From IMG/VR virus record IMGVR_UViG_3300031785_000034, positions 1 to 30,694 of that record: DNA of 30,694 nt; one strand, written 5' to 3'. This DNA comes from a virus. Below the pieces are notes generated by a model. That model searched no databases. It was given only the letters and a program-made list of their open reading frames with translations, and was not told the origin of the DNA. This document shows, one piece after another, positions 14,050 through 22,810 of the stretch. Made by a program: the position numbers and the translations under genes. Positions within the stretch are counted from its first letter, which is position 1. Each line of letters begins with the position of its first letter.

Positions 14050-14970
14050 ATGAGTAGACCTGATGATATTATTTTTACTCAAGCTGAGAGTGGTGATTCG
14101 GCAGTTGAAAACCTTTTTGTTTACGGGAAACTTAATTATGATTTTAAAAATGATGATGTAATTGTTAATTCACTTAATGTTACTGGTACATCATCATTTG
14201 CGAGTGATGTAACTTTTACTGGAGATATAAAATTAGATGAAATTACTTGTCGTAATGCAGACGTAACTGGAGTTGCTACTGTTAGAACAGGTCTTTATGT
14301 CGAGGGCAAATTATTTGACGGTGATGGAGATTTCGGAACATCAGGTCAATTATTATCCTCTGATGGCACTGATACTGTATGGATAGATGCTAGTACTACT
14401 AGTGTAGCAAACGCAAATAATGTTGGAACAAATTTAAATTCAACAAACGCAGACCAGTTTGTTACCTTCGTGGAAAATAGTAGTGGTAATAATCCAATTC
14501 GTGTTGACGCAGGTTTAAAATATAATCCAAGCACAAACAGATTGACAGCTGGTTCATTCGCAGGTGACGGATCTGCACTTTCTGGTATTGAGGCATTTGT
14601 TTCTGGGATGATAATATTGTGGTCTGGAGCTGCTGATGCGATTCCAACTGGTTTTGTCCTTTGTGATGGAAACAATAGCACACCTAATTTATCTGGTAGA
14701 TTTGTTGTTGGTTATGATGCAAGTAATAGTGATTATGATGTAAATGATACTGGTGGTTCAGAAAGTGTGACATTAACACTCAATCAAATTCCTGCTCATA
14801 CTCATAACATAAATCTCGCAGTCAGAGCTTTTTATCAGGAACCAAGAAATTTTGGTGTAGGAACAGATGGTAGTGCAAATAACTCCGAGGATACTGGAAG
14901 CGCAGGTGGTGGACAGTCTCATGAAAATAGACCACCATACTATGCCCTTTGCTACATTATGAAAACTTAG
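14050..14970 (+). CDS. short tail fibre with tail-collar domain (gp12-like)
   Basis: A 306-residue protein. Residues 30-175 are a beta-repeat shaft (SLNVTGTSSFASDVTFTGDI, VRTGLYVEGKLFDGDGDF, then a KYNPSTNRLTAGSFAGDGS segment typical of cyanophage fibres). Residues 185-225 are the phage tail-collar domain: GMIILWSGAADAIPTGFVLCDG and TPNLSGRFVVGYD. The head domain follows with PAHTHNI around 248-254 (His-x-His, as in metal-binding gp12-like fibres) and ends RPPYYALCYIMKT, the usual collar-domain terminus. It would contact the host surface or link baseplate and receptor. It begins one base after the preceding stop. Confidence 0.85.
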   Translation: MSRPDDIIFTQAESGDSAVENLFVYGKLNYDFKNDDVIVNSLNVTGTSSFASDVTFTGDIKLDEITCRNADVTGVATVRTGLYVEGKLFDGDGDFGTSGQLLSSDGTDTVWIDASTTSVANANNVGTNLNSTNADQFVTFVENSSGNNPIRVDAGLKYNPSTNRLTAGSFAGDGSALSGIEAFVSGMIILWSGAADAIPTGFVLCDGNNSTPNLSGRFVVGYDASNSDYDVNDTGGSESVTLTLNQIPAHTHNINLAVRAFYQEPRNFGVGTDGSANNSEDTGSAGGGQSHENRPPYYALCYIMKT

Positions 14971-15007
14971 TTGACATGATTAATATACATGCATTATAAT
15001 ATAAATA
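14971..15007 (+). promoter_or_regulatory. combined early (sigma70) and late promoter
   Basis: TTGACA (14971-14976) and TATAAT (14995-15000) are 18 bases apart, a consensus host-type promoter. The last T of the -10 begins TATAAATA (15000-15007), an exact late core, so early and late promoters overlap. The first downstream start is ATG 15029. Confidence 0.65.
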
Positions 15008-15028
15008 TTGTGATTAAATAAAATAAAA

Positions 15029-15154
15029 ATGGAAAAGGAGAAGACTCCTGTAGAAAGATTGCATGATGATATTCGTCAAGCAATAGAAAAAATTGAAGAT
15101 GATACGGATGATATAGTGCGTATACATTGTCACGAGAATGATGATGCAGGCTAA
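15029..15154 (+). CDS. 41-residue acidic small protein
   Basis: A frame from ATG 15029 to TAA 15152-15154. It begins MEKEKTPVERLHDDIRQAIE and ends KIEDDTDDIVRIHCHENDDAG, so it is strongly acidic and helical with a HCH near the end. An AAATAAAA leader has no strong ribosome site. It is the first frame after the dual promoter and fills an otherwise empty gap. I do not recognise it. Coding is supported by position and by the lack of any overlapping gene. Confidence 0.45.
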   Translation: MEKEKTPVERLHDDIRQAIEKIEDDTDDIVRIHCHENDDAG

Positions 15155-15167
15155 ATAGTTTACCTGC
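15146..15167 (+). other. stem-loop at the end of the 41-residue gene
   Basis: GCAGG-c-TAAA (15146-15155) pairs with TTTA-CCTGC (15159-15167), leaving a single bulged C and a TAG loop. It contains the stop codon and ends 10 bases before the next possible start. No U-tract follows, so it is more likely a processing or translation element than a terminator. Confidence 0.4.
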
Positions 15168-15176
15168 TTACAATCT

Positions 15177-15476
15177 GTGTACAAACTAACCACTAAATTT
15201 TGCTGGTATGATGACAGTAAAATGATTGTCAAAATGTTTTTCATCAATGGAATACCATTTACTTTTGATGAATTACCTTTTGGACATATATGGGATGAAG
15301 AATTATGTCAGGTAGCAGATGAAAACCCTTGTTATGACCCAGAGTATATGTATAAAGCATACGGGTACTTGATGTTAGAAGAATTACATCCATTATATTT
15401 TCCAGTAGAACTAGAAAATCCAGAACTTCTCCCTGATGATTTGGAATATCTGTACGAAAAGGAAGAATTTACCTAA
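15177..15476 (+). CDS. small acidic hypothetical protein
   Basis: An 84-99 residue protein. The longer form uses GTG 15177, and an ATG at 15222 would begin MIVKMFFINGIPFTFDELP, which looks more like a natural N-terminus. The body is acidic and aromatic (FGHIWDEELCQVADENPCY, then EYMYKAYGYLMLEELHPLYF, then PELLPDDLEYLYEKEE). It has no membrane segment and the family is unknown to me. It lies between the dual promoter and the giant fibre gene. A late-like ACTAAATA motif follows at its stop. It could be a fibre-assembly chaperone by position, but nothing in the sequence proves it. Confidence 0.55.
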   Translation: MYKLTTKFCWYDDSKMIVKMFFINGIPFTFDELPFGHIWDEELCQVADENPCYDPEYMYKAYGYLMLEELHPLYFPVELENPELLPDDLEYLYEKEEFT

Positions 15477-15483
15477 CTAAATA
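15476..15483 (+). promoter_or_regulatory. weak late promoter motif before the giant fibre gene
   Basis: ACTAAATA, one mismatch from the late core, 40 bases from the ATG at 15516. It is weaker than the other sites. Confidence 0.3.
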
Positions 15484-15515
15484 GATCATAGGAATATTTT
15501 GTAAAAAATAAAGCG

Positions 15516-18500
15516 ATGCCTCTTAATAAACTGGAGAATTTTATAAAGAATACTGAAGGTCGTATTCTTTATGTGAATCCAAATGATATAGATTCCACTG
15601 ATGCGATTACGAATCAGGGTAATTCATTAGCACAACCATTCAAAACAATTCAAAGGGCTTTACTTGAGTCTGCTAGATTTTCATATGTATTGGGAAAAAA
15701 TAATGATTTAATAGAAAGAACAACAATATTAATATATCCAGGCGAGCATGAAATTGATAATAGACCAGGATTTGGTATAAAGGTTAATCCATCTAATGCA
15801 AACAATGCTTTAGCAGTTTCACCATCTGGTGCAGAGTCCGATGCTGCAACGACTCTAACACTAAATCTCACTTCTAATTTTGATATAGATCAAGAAGATA
15901 ATATACTTTACAAATTTAATAGTATCAACGGAGGTGTAATCGTTCCTCGTGGTACATCTATCGTTGGATTAGACTTAAGAAAAACAAAGATAAAACCAAA
16001 ATATGTTCCAAACCCAACTGATTTAACAGCACCTTCATCTGCTATATTCAGAGTAACTGGTACTTGTTATTTTTGGCAGTTTTCTATTTTTGATGCAAAT
16101 GAAAATAAATTAGTATATACTGATCCAGTCGATTTCTCTGCAAATAATCAATCAATCCCAAGTTTTTCTCACCACAAACTAACTTGTTTTGAATACGCAG
16201 ATGGTGTTAATACAGTTGATAGATTTAATCTAACAGATTTAGAAATTTACTATAGTAAGTTGTCTAACGCATTTAATATCGCTTCAACTAGAGATATTGA
16301 AGAAAAGTTCCCTTCAAATCCAGAGGGTTTTGCACCTCAAAGACCTGAGTTTGAAATTGTTGGTGCTTTTGCATCAGATCCAATAGTAATTTCAAATATT
16401 TTTTCTGGAAGTGGAAATACAGCAGGTAATGTCGTAACCGTTACAACAGAAACAGCTCATGGTTTTAGTAGTGGAACACCAATTAAAATAAATGGTGTAT
16501 CAGAACCACCATATAACATATCAACAAAAGTACAAAGTATCCTATCTGAAACAGAATTTACTTATTTGTTACCATCAGTTCCACAGGGACTACGTGCTAC
16601 TCCCCAAAAAACAACAAATCAAACCATTACAATTGAAACTGATACAGTAACAGGTGCCTCTCCATATATTTTCAACGTATCACTTCGTTCTGTATTTGGT
16701 ATGAATGGTGTGTTAGCTGACGGTTCAAAAGCAACAGGATTTAAAAGTATAGTTGTTGCACAGTTCACTGGTATTTCACTTCAAAAAGACGACAGAGCGT
16801 TTGTTAAATATAACTCATCTTCAAGAAAATTTGAAAGTATAACCATTAATCTAGCAAAAGGTGCTGCTTTACCTAAAGAATCATCTTCACTAGATCCTAA
16901 CAAAGTATATCATTTAGATTCCAATGCAGTTTATAGAACTGGGTGGAAGACTGCACATATCGCAATGAAAAACGATGCGATTATGCAGATTGTATCAGTG
17001 TTTGCGATTGGATTTAATCGTCATTTCTCTGCTGAATCTGGTAGTGACGCATCAGTTACAAACTCTAACTCAAACTTTGGACAGATAGCACTTACATCTG
17101 ATGGATTTAAAAATGTTGCGTTTAGTAAGGATGATACAGCATTTATCAGTAACATAATTACACCTAAAGCAATCACAGGTGAACCTGTCAATGTTGATTG
17201 GCAAGCATTTGATGTTGGTCTTACCACATCAGTCGGTATTTCAAGTCATCTATATCTTTTTGGATTCGATGATGTTGATGATAAACCACCTGTTGTAATT
17301 CAAGGTTATCGTGTTGGTGCGAAAGAAACAGACGTAATATCGCTGAATACTGGTGCAATCAAAACTGCATCAATCGTTATGACTGACAGTATCGTGAGTA
17401 CAGGTTCGTCAGTCGTTACAGGAACTAGTGTAAGTAAAAAAGTATTTAGAGTTGAGTCTGGGCCATCTGAGGTTCAAGATGACGCAGCGGCATCAAATAT
17501 TTTCACTATCGGAACTCATACAATACAAACAGGTGAAAAAGTTAGAATTCTCAGTGATGATGGTGATTTACCCGAAAATATAGAACCTAATACAGTATAT
17601 TTTGCCATAAGAGTCTCTGGAACAGAGATAAAATTAGCATCATCAATAACAAACGCACAAAATGATGTTCCAATTACAGTATTTAAAGGAACTAAACTAT
17701 TCATAGAAAGTCGAGTATCAGATAAATCATCAGGTGATATCGGTTCACCAATCCAATTTGATACAATCAATAAGAATTGGTTTTTACATACACACACCAC
17801 AAATGATATTTTTACAGAATTTTCTACTCAAGGTGTAAATGGTTTAACTTCAAAGAGTAATGTATCATTCATATCAAGAACTGTTGATCCTCGTTCACTT
17901 GATGAAAGATTATATACAGTTCGTGTTGTAGTTCCAAAAGAAGCTGCTAATGCTAAAGACCCTAATGATGGATTTGTAATACAGGAATCAAGCTCAACAG
18001 GTGTTCGTGCAAATACAGATTTTTCTGATAGAACGATTACAGCATCCGATGTTTTCTTTAACAGAAATCCAAGATTCATAAGCACTTGCTCTACATCTTC
18101 AAACACAGTTACAGTTAGAACCGAATTACCTCATAATTTAAATGTAAATGATAAGATTAATATTTTAAATGTTAAAAGTTCTGCTAACACAACAGGTGTT
18201 GGTAATTCCGCATTTAATGGAACATTCAATGTCACTGCAATTACAAATGATAAAGAGTTCCAACACTCTATAACAGACACCGCTGGTAAAACTCATACGA
18301 CAGGTGATTTTACAAGTGACACGACAACGAGAACAACAGATTTACCAAGATTCCAAAGAAATGATTTGTTATCTAATTTCTACATATATCGAAGTGAGGT
18401 AATTAGTGAGTATATAAAGGATGTTCAAGATGGTATCTATCACTTATATGTCTTGAAAGCAGACAATACTGTTGTTGAAGAATTTACTGATCAAAAATAT

Positions 18501-20888
18501 AGTCAAAATGTTACAGATTTATATCCACAACAAGATAAAGATAATGAAAATGATAATCCACCATCCGCAGTTTCATTCGCAAAAAGAAATCCAATCGGTG
18601 ATGTCGTAACTAATAGTCTAAAAAATAGTATCACCAGAGAGGCAAGTGACAAATTACTACAAGATTTTGGAACAGCACTAAAAATTACCGACTTTGATTC
18701 CACAACTGGTGTCACAACTATCACATTTGACAGAGAGCATGGATTAAGTGGTATTGTAACTTATTCTGACTTTACAGGAGGAACTGGATACACTAATGGA
18801 ACTTATGAGAATGTTAAATTATTTAACGAGGGAACTACCACTTGGGATGGTGCGACAGCAAAAGTCGTTGTTTCTGGTGGTTCAATTACAAATTTTGATG
18901 TAATTGATGGTGGTTCAGGTTATGGTGCTGAAAAATTAGAATTTGATCCAACATTTATAGGTTCACCATCCATTGGTGCAGCTGCTACATTTACATCAGT
19001 TGGTCTATCACAGAATATTGGTGATGTAATCCAAGTTACGGGTGTAGGCACAATTACAGATGGATTTTATAGAATTGCATCTGTTCCATCTACAAAAACA
19101 ATTTCAGTTGCTACAACAACTGGAGATCCCTCATTCTTAGCAGGTCAGTTTGCACTTAATCTTGGTCCTGCTGTCGCAATATCGTCTGATGATTTTGAAT
19201 CTGTAAGTGGTGTATCTACATTCACTTGTAGTTCAGCACACGGATTAGTGATTGGAAGTCCGTTTAGAATTGTTGATAGTTCAAATAATAAACTTGGTGA
19301 TTTTACAGTTAAAGAAAGAGTAGGGGTAAACACATTTTCTGCTAAAACAGATGCAAACTTAAATGGTGCATTTGTTTTAAGAACAGGTATGAGTGCAGGA
19401 GATGCAACCTCTGATGAAGAAAACGAAAATCTTGGCACAAGAGGTTTATCATTCTATAATAGTGAAACTTTAACTCTACAAGCAAACTTAACAAGTGGAA
19501 GTGCTGTTCAAGTGGTTGTTCCAAATGCTGGAATTGGAACTGCTATTAGATTCCCTCTAGGTTCTTATATTGAAATAGATGGTGAAATAATGCGAGTTAC
19601 CAGTTCTGAAATGTCTGGTACATTATTAAATGAAATTAATGTAGTCCGTGGTGCTTTAGGTAGTAGAAAAGCAGATCATGAGGCAGGTTCATTAATTAGA
19701 AAAATTAAACCAATACCAATTGAATTTAGACGACCATCAATTATTCGTGCTTCTGGACACACATTTGAATACATCGGTTATGGTCCTGGTAACTACTCAA
19801 CTGGTTTACCACAGGTACAGACTAAAACATTATCTGAAAGAGAAGAGTTCTTAGTTCAATCACAAGAAAGGTCATGTGGACAGGTTGTTTACACAGGTAT
19901 GAACAACGAAGGTGACTTCTTCATTGGTAATAAGAGAGTTAGTTCCGCAACTGGTCAAGAGAAAACATTTGATGCTCCAGTTCCAACTGTAACAGGTGAA
20001 GACCCATCAAGATTGAGTGTTGTATTTGATGAAGTCGTTATCAAAGAAAGACTTAAGGTAGAAGGTGGAACATCAAGAACTATTTTATCTCAGTTTGATG
20101 GTCCTGTCGCATTTAGTCAAGATGTTAGATTTGATGCGATTACATCTTTCTCAAAGACCATTAATCTTACTCAAGGAACTCAAGCAACATCTACATCTAC
20201 AGGTGATTTGGTTATCGCAGGTGGTGTTGGTATCGCAAAGAGTGTTTATATTGGTGGAGACTTAACAGTTACTGGTAAATTTAATGGTGGTGCTGTTGAG
20301 TTTGGTAACATTAAGATTGCACAAACAAACGCCAATACGATTGACACAGTTGCTGGTGATTTAACTTTAGGTGCAGCAGGTGGGGATCTTAATGTCAATG
20401 CTGATCTCATAGTAAATGCAAATGCTGAAATTGATGGTAATGTGACACTTGGTAATGCAACAAGTGATGCTACCACAGTATCTGGAACTCTTGCAGTCAA
20501 CTCAACCACAAACTCAACTAGTAAAACAACTGGTGCACTAACTGTTAGTGGTGGTGTTGGAATCAATAATGATCTTCATGTTGGTGGAGACATCACTGCG
20601 TTCTCATCATCAGACCAAAATTTAAAAACTAATGTCGTTGGTATTACATCAGCATTACATAAAGTTGGATTAATTACTGGTTATACCTATACTTGGAATG
20701 AAAAAACACATTTTGAAGGAGATGATACTGGTGTGATTGCACAAGAAGTTGAGGCACTTGGATTACCAGGAATCTCAACAACCAGATTTGATGGAACAAA
20801 AGCAGTTCGTTATGAAAAATTAGTTCCTGTATTAATACAGGCAATTAAAGAACTAGAGGCAAGAGTTAAAACTCTTGAGTCTTCATAA
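15516..20888 (+). CDS. giant tail fibre/spike with C-terminal S74 self-cleaving chaperone domain
   Basis: A 1790-residue virion protein, the largest in the window. The N-terminus (GRILYVNPNDIDSTDAITNQG, AQPFKTIQRALLESARFSY, then TILIYPGEHEIDNRPG) has the entry strands of a right-handed pectate-lyase-type beta-helix. Long beta-rich repeats follow, including 'TAHGFSSGTPIKINGV', 'LPHNLNVNDKINILNV' and 'EHGLSGIVTYSD' units and a GGTGYTNGTYENVKLF unit. The shaft before the end has VAGGVGIAKSVYIGGDLTV-like steps. The last ~94 residues are an intramolecular chaperone (peptidase S74): SSSDQNLKTNV at 1697-1707 with the Ser-Asp pair, TGVIAQEVEALGLP, RYEKLVPVLIQAIKEL. This domain trimerises the fibre and cuts itself off. 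A role in host adsorption is expected. Confidence 0.8.
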   Translation: MPLNKLENFIKNTEGRILYVNPNDIDSTDAITNQGNSLAQPFKTIQRALLESARFSYVLGKNNDLIERTTILIYPGEHEIDNRPGFGIKVNPSNANNALAVSPSGAESDAATTLTLNLTSNFDIDQEDNILYKFNSINGGVIVPRGTSIVGLDLRKTKIKPKYVPNPTDLTAPSSAIFRVTGTCYFWQFSIFDANENKLVYTDPVDFSANNQSIPSFSHHKLTCFEYADGVNTVDRFNLTDLEIYYSKLSNAFNIASTRDIEEKFPSNPEGFAPQRPEFEIVGAFASDPIVISNIFSGSGNTAGNVVTVTTETAHGFSSGTPIKINGVSEPPYNISTKVQSILSETEFTYLLPSVPQGLRATPQKTTNQTITIETDTVTGASPYIFNVSLRSVFGMNGVLADGSKATGFKSIVVAQFTGISLQKDDRAFVKYNSSSRKFESITINLAKGAALPKESSSLDPNKVYHLDSNAVYRTGWKTAHIAMKNDAIMQIVSVFAIGFNRHFSAESGSDASVTNSNSNFGQIALTSDGFKNVAFSKDDTAFISNIITPKAITGEPVNVDWQAFDVGLTTSVGISSHLYLFGFDDVDDKPPVVIQGYRVGAKETDVISLNTGAIKTASIVMTDSIVSTGSSVVTGTSVSKKVFRVESGPSEVQDDAAASNIFTIGTHTIQTGEKVRILSDDGDLPENIEPNTVYFAIRVSGTEIKLASSITNAQNDVPITVFKGTKLFIESRVSDKSSGDIGSPIQFDTINKNWFLHTHTTNDIFTEFSTQGVNGLTSKSNVSFISRTVDPRSLDERLYTVRVVVPKEAANAKDPNDGFVIQESSSTGVRANTDFSDRTITASDVFFNRNPRFISTCSTSSNTVTVRTELPHNLNVNDKINILNVKSSANTTGVGNSAFNGTFNVTAITNDKEFQHSITDTAGKTHTTGDFTSDTTTRTTDLPRFQRNDLLSNFYIYRSEVISEYIKDVQDGIYHLYVLKADNTVVEEFTDQKYSQNVTDLYPQQDKDNENDNPPSAVSFAKRNPIGDVVTNSLKNSITREASDKLLQDFGTALKITDFDSTTGVTTITFDREHGLSGIVTYSDFTGGTGYTNGTYENVKLFNEGTTTWDGATAKVVVSGGSITNFDVIDGGSGYGAEKLEFDPTFIGSPSIGAAATFTSVGLSQNIGDVIQVTGVGTITDGFYRIASVPSTKTISVATTTGDPSFLAGQFALNLGPAVAISSDDFESVSGVSTFTCSSAHGLVIGSPFRIVDSSNNKLGDFTVKERVGVNTFSAKTDANLNGAFVLRTGMSAGDATSDEENENLGTRGLSFYNSETLTLQANLTSGSAVQVVVPNAGIGTAIRFPLGSYIEIDGEIMRVTSSEMSGTLLNEINVVRGALGSRKADHEAGSLIRKIKPIPIEFRRPSIIRASGHTFEYIGYGPGNYSTGLPQVQTKTLSEREEFLVQSQERSCGQVVYTGMNNEGDFFIGNKRVSSATGQEKTFDAPVPTVTGEDPSRLSVVFDEVVIKERLKVEGGTSRTILSQFDGPVAFSQDVRFDAITSFSKTINLTQGTQATSTSTGDLVIAGGVGIAKSVYIGGDLTVTGKFNGGAVEFGNIKIAQTNANTIDTVAGDLTLGAAGGDLNVNADLIVNANAEIDGNVTLGNATSDATTVSGTLAVNSTTNSTSKTTGALTVSGGVGINNDLHVGGDITAFSSSDQNLKTNVVGITSALHKVGLITGYTYTWNEKTHFEGDDTGVIAQEVEALGLPGISTTRFDGTKAVRYEKLVPVLIQAIKELEARVKTLESS

Positions 20889-20891
20889 ATA
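20884..20891 (+). promoter_or_regulatory. late promoter motif between fibre genes
   Basis: CATAAATA overlaps the stop of the giant fibre gene and lies 25 bases before ATG 20909. Confidence 0.5.
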
Positions 20892-20908
20892 ATTAAAAAT
20901 ACTACGAA

Positions 20909-22807
20909 ATGGCGAATATCAAAAAATCATTTAGTTTCCGTAATGGAGTACAAGTTGATGAAGATAATTTTATAGTAAATGCTAACGGTCTGGTTGGTAT
21001 TGGAACCTCTGTGCCTTCAGATATTCTTGATGTTCGTGGTACTGCAAAAGTTGTTGGATTAGTTACAGCAAGAGATTTATTTATATCTGGTGTTTCTACA
21101 ATAACAGAAATTCAAGTTGGAACCGCAATCACTATTTCAAGTGGTGTTATAACCGCAACATCTTTTAGAGGTGATGGTTCAACTTTATCCAACCTACCAA
21201 CATCACAATGGATTGATGTTAATCAACCAGGTTTAGGTTTTACATCAATATACGCAGCGGGCAATGTTGGTATCGCTACCACAGATCCTATACAAAGTTT
21301 CCAAGTTGGTGGTTCACCTGATGTGGCAGGTAAATCAGGTGTTGGAATAAACTCAATTGGAAATATAAAAGCAACTGGAATCATAACAGCCACGAGTTTT
21401 GTTGGTCCAGTTTCGGGTGATGTATCTGGAAATATTACTGGTATAGTTACAGGTAGTCTGACTGGAAACGTAACGGGAAATGTGGTCGGTAATATTGATG
21501 GAGATGTAAATTCTACGGGAATATCAACCTTTGCAACTTTATCAGTCACTGGTTTAGTAAATGTCGGAACTGCTGCAACATTTAATGCTGCTGGATTAGA
21601 TGTAACAGGTGTAACATCATCCACGAGTTTTGTTGGTGCTTTAACTGGGGATGTTACAGGTAATGTTACAGGTAATCTGACTGGGAATGTCGTAGGAGAT
21701 ATTAATTCTGGTGTCACTACCGCAACGACAGAGTTAAATGTTGGTGTGGGTGGAACTTCATTAACATCATTAAACACAGGTAAACTAGGAATTGGAACTG
21801 CAATTCCATCCAAAGATGTTACGATAAAGAAAGAGGCAGACACTTCAGTCGAGATAGTATCTGAAAGTGGTGTTTCAAATATAAGTATTGGTCTTACAGG
21901 TGAAACTAAGAATAAAGGTATTATAAGATTTAACAATGACGCCAATACTTTTGATATTGTTAACAATGATACAGGTGATATTAATTTTATACTAGATGCA
22001 TCAAGTAATAGTGGCACAGGTGATATAAGATTTTTGAAGACAACTTCCGAAAAAATGAGGTTAACTAATGATGGAAAATTGGGTATTGCTGTTACAAATC
22101 CATCACATCAACTACATGTGGTCGGTACATCCACTGTCACTGGAAATACATTTATTGGTGGTAATTTATCAATTGGTGGTACATTCACTGGAAGATTAGC
22201 ACTCGGACAAACACTTGAAGCAAATATATTTACAACCTCTGGGATATCAACATTCGGTCAACTTAATGTTTCAGGTCCTCTTGGGTTTGGTTCTGCCACT
22301 CCAGCGGTTGATGTGGATTTTCAACAGGCAACAGCAGTCTTTGGTTCAGTTGGTGTAGGAACAACTAATCCTGTAGGTAAATTAAAAATTGTTGGTGACG
22401 CATTTTTCAGTTCAATCGGTGTTAATACATCCACAATACAAACCGACCCCAACTATAGTGTTGGGGGGTTACAAATAGCAGGTGATCAAATACAAATGAT
22501 CGATAGTCAGATAAGATTTGATTTTGCGAGAACATCACAAATTGGAGTTGGTACTTTTGGAGATACTTTGAGTGGAGTGGTTGATTTAAGTAGAGCAGGT
22601 AATAGTTTCTCACCTTGGGTTTTCATCCCACAGATGTCAACTACCATAAGAAATACTAAAACAACAGCAACAGGTCAAAACTCAACTGGTATTGGGACAG
22701 GAGCAATAATTTACAACACAACCACAGAAAGAATTGAAATATACTTGCCTGATGGAGATTCATCTGCTAATGTAACTAATTGGGTTGGTATAGCAACAGT
22801 TAATTAA
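20909..22807 (+). CDS. repeat-rich tail fibre / virion structural protein
   Basis: A 632-residue protein of a type common in cyanophage tail modules. The N-terminus SFSFRNGVQVDEDNFIVNA and VGIGTSVPSDILDVRGTAK is a fibre attachment-like beta domain, followed by STITEIQVGT and a GFTSIYAAGNVGIATTDP unit. Residues about 165-265 contain two rounds of (T/S)GN(V/I/L)-type steps, which should form a thin trimeric beta-helical stalk. Further VGIGT...P repeats follow, and the end (IEIYLPDGDSSANVTNWVGIATVN) is compact. There is no S74 or collar domain. It lies 3 bases before the halogenase and is in the same apparent transcript. Confidence 0.75.
   Translation: MANIKKSFSFRNGVQVDEDNFIVNANGLVGIGTSVPSDILDVRGTAKVVGLVTARDLFISGVSTITEIQVGTAITISSGVITATSFRGDGSTLSNLPTSQWIDVNQPGLGFTSIYAAGNVGIATTDPIQSFQVGGSPDVAGKSGVGINSIGNIKATGIITATSFVGPVSGDVSGNITGIVTGSLTGNVTGNVVGNIDGDVNSTGISTFATLSVTGLVNVGTAATFNAAGLDVTGVTSSTSFVGALTGDVTGNVTGNLTGNVVGDINSGVTTATTELNVGVGGTSLTSLNTGKLGIGTAIPSKDVTIKKEADTSVEIVSESGVSNISIGLTGETKNKGIIRFNNDANTFDIVNNDTGDINFILDASSNSGTGDIRFLKTTSEKMRLTNDGKLGIAVTNPSHQLHVVGTSTVTGNTFIGGNLSIGGTFTGRLALGQTLEANIFTTSGISTFGQLNVSGPLGFGSATPAVDVDFQQATAVFGSVGVGTTNPVGKLKIVGDAFFSSIGVNTSTIQTDPNYSVGGLQIAGDQIQMIDSQIRFDFARTSQIGVGTFGDTLSGVVDLSRAGNSFSPWVFIPQMSTTIRNTKTTATGQNSTGIGTGAIIYNTTTERIEIYLPDGDSSANVTNWVGIATVN
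21390..21710 (+). repeat. internal duplication in fibre gene
   Basis: The 17-mer CCACGAGTTTTGTTGGT occurs at 21390 and 21621, each followed by a run of codons for GDV-(T/S)GN-type steps (to about 21510 and 21710). The copies have diverged downstream of the 17-mer. This explains a long antisense open frame here that is not a gene. Confidence 0.7.
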
Positions 22808-22810
22808 TTT

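Noticed and set aside
14346-14681. Antisense frame in the collar-domain fibre
   Set aside because: Covers the start of the collar domain, which is clearly coded on the + strand.
20246-20566. 106-residue antisense frame in the giant fibre
   Set aside because: Same cause: complement of Gly/Thr/Val repeats in a well-supported gene.
21223-22017. 264-residue antisense frame across the fibre gene
   Set aside because: Its Pro/Thr/Val-rich repetitive product is the complement of the TGN-type repeats in the fibre. Length arises from repetitive codons, not selection.
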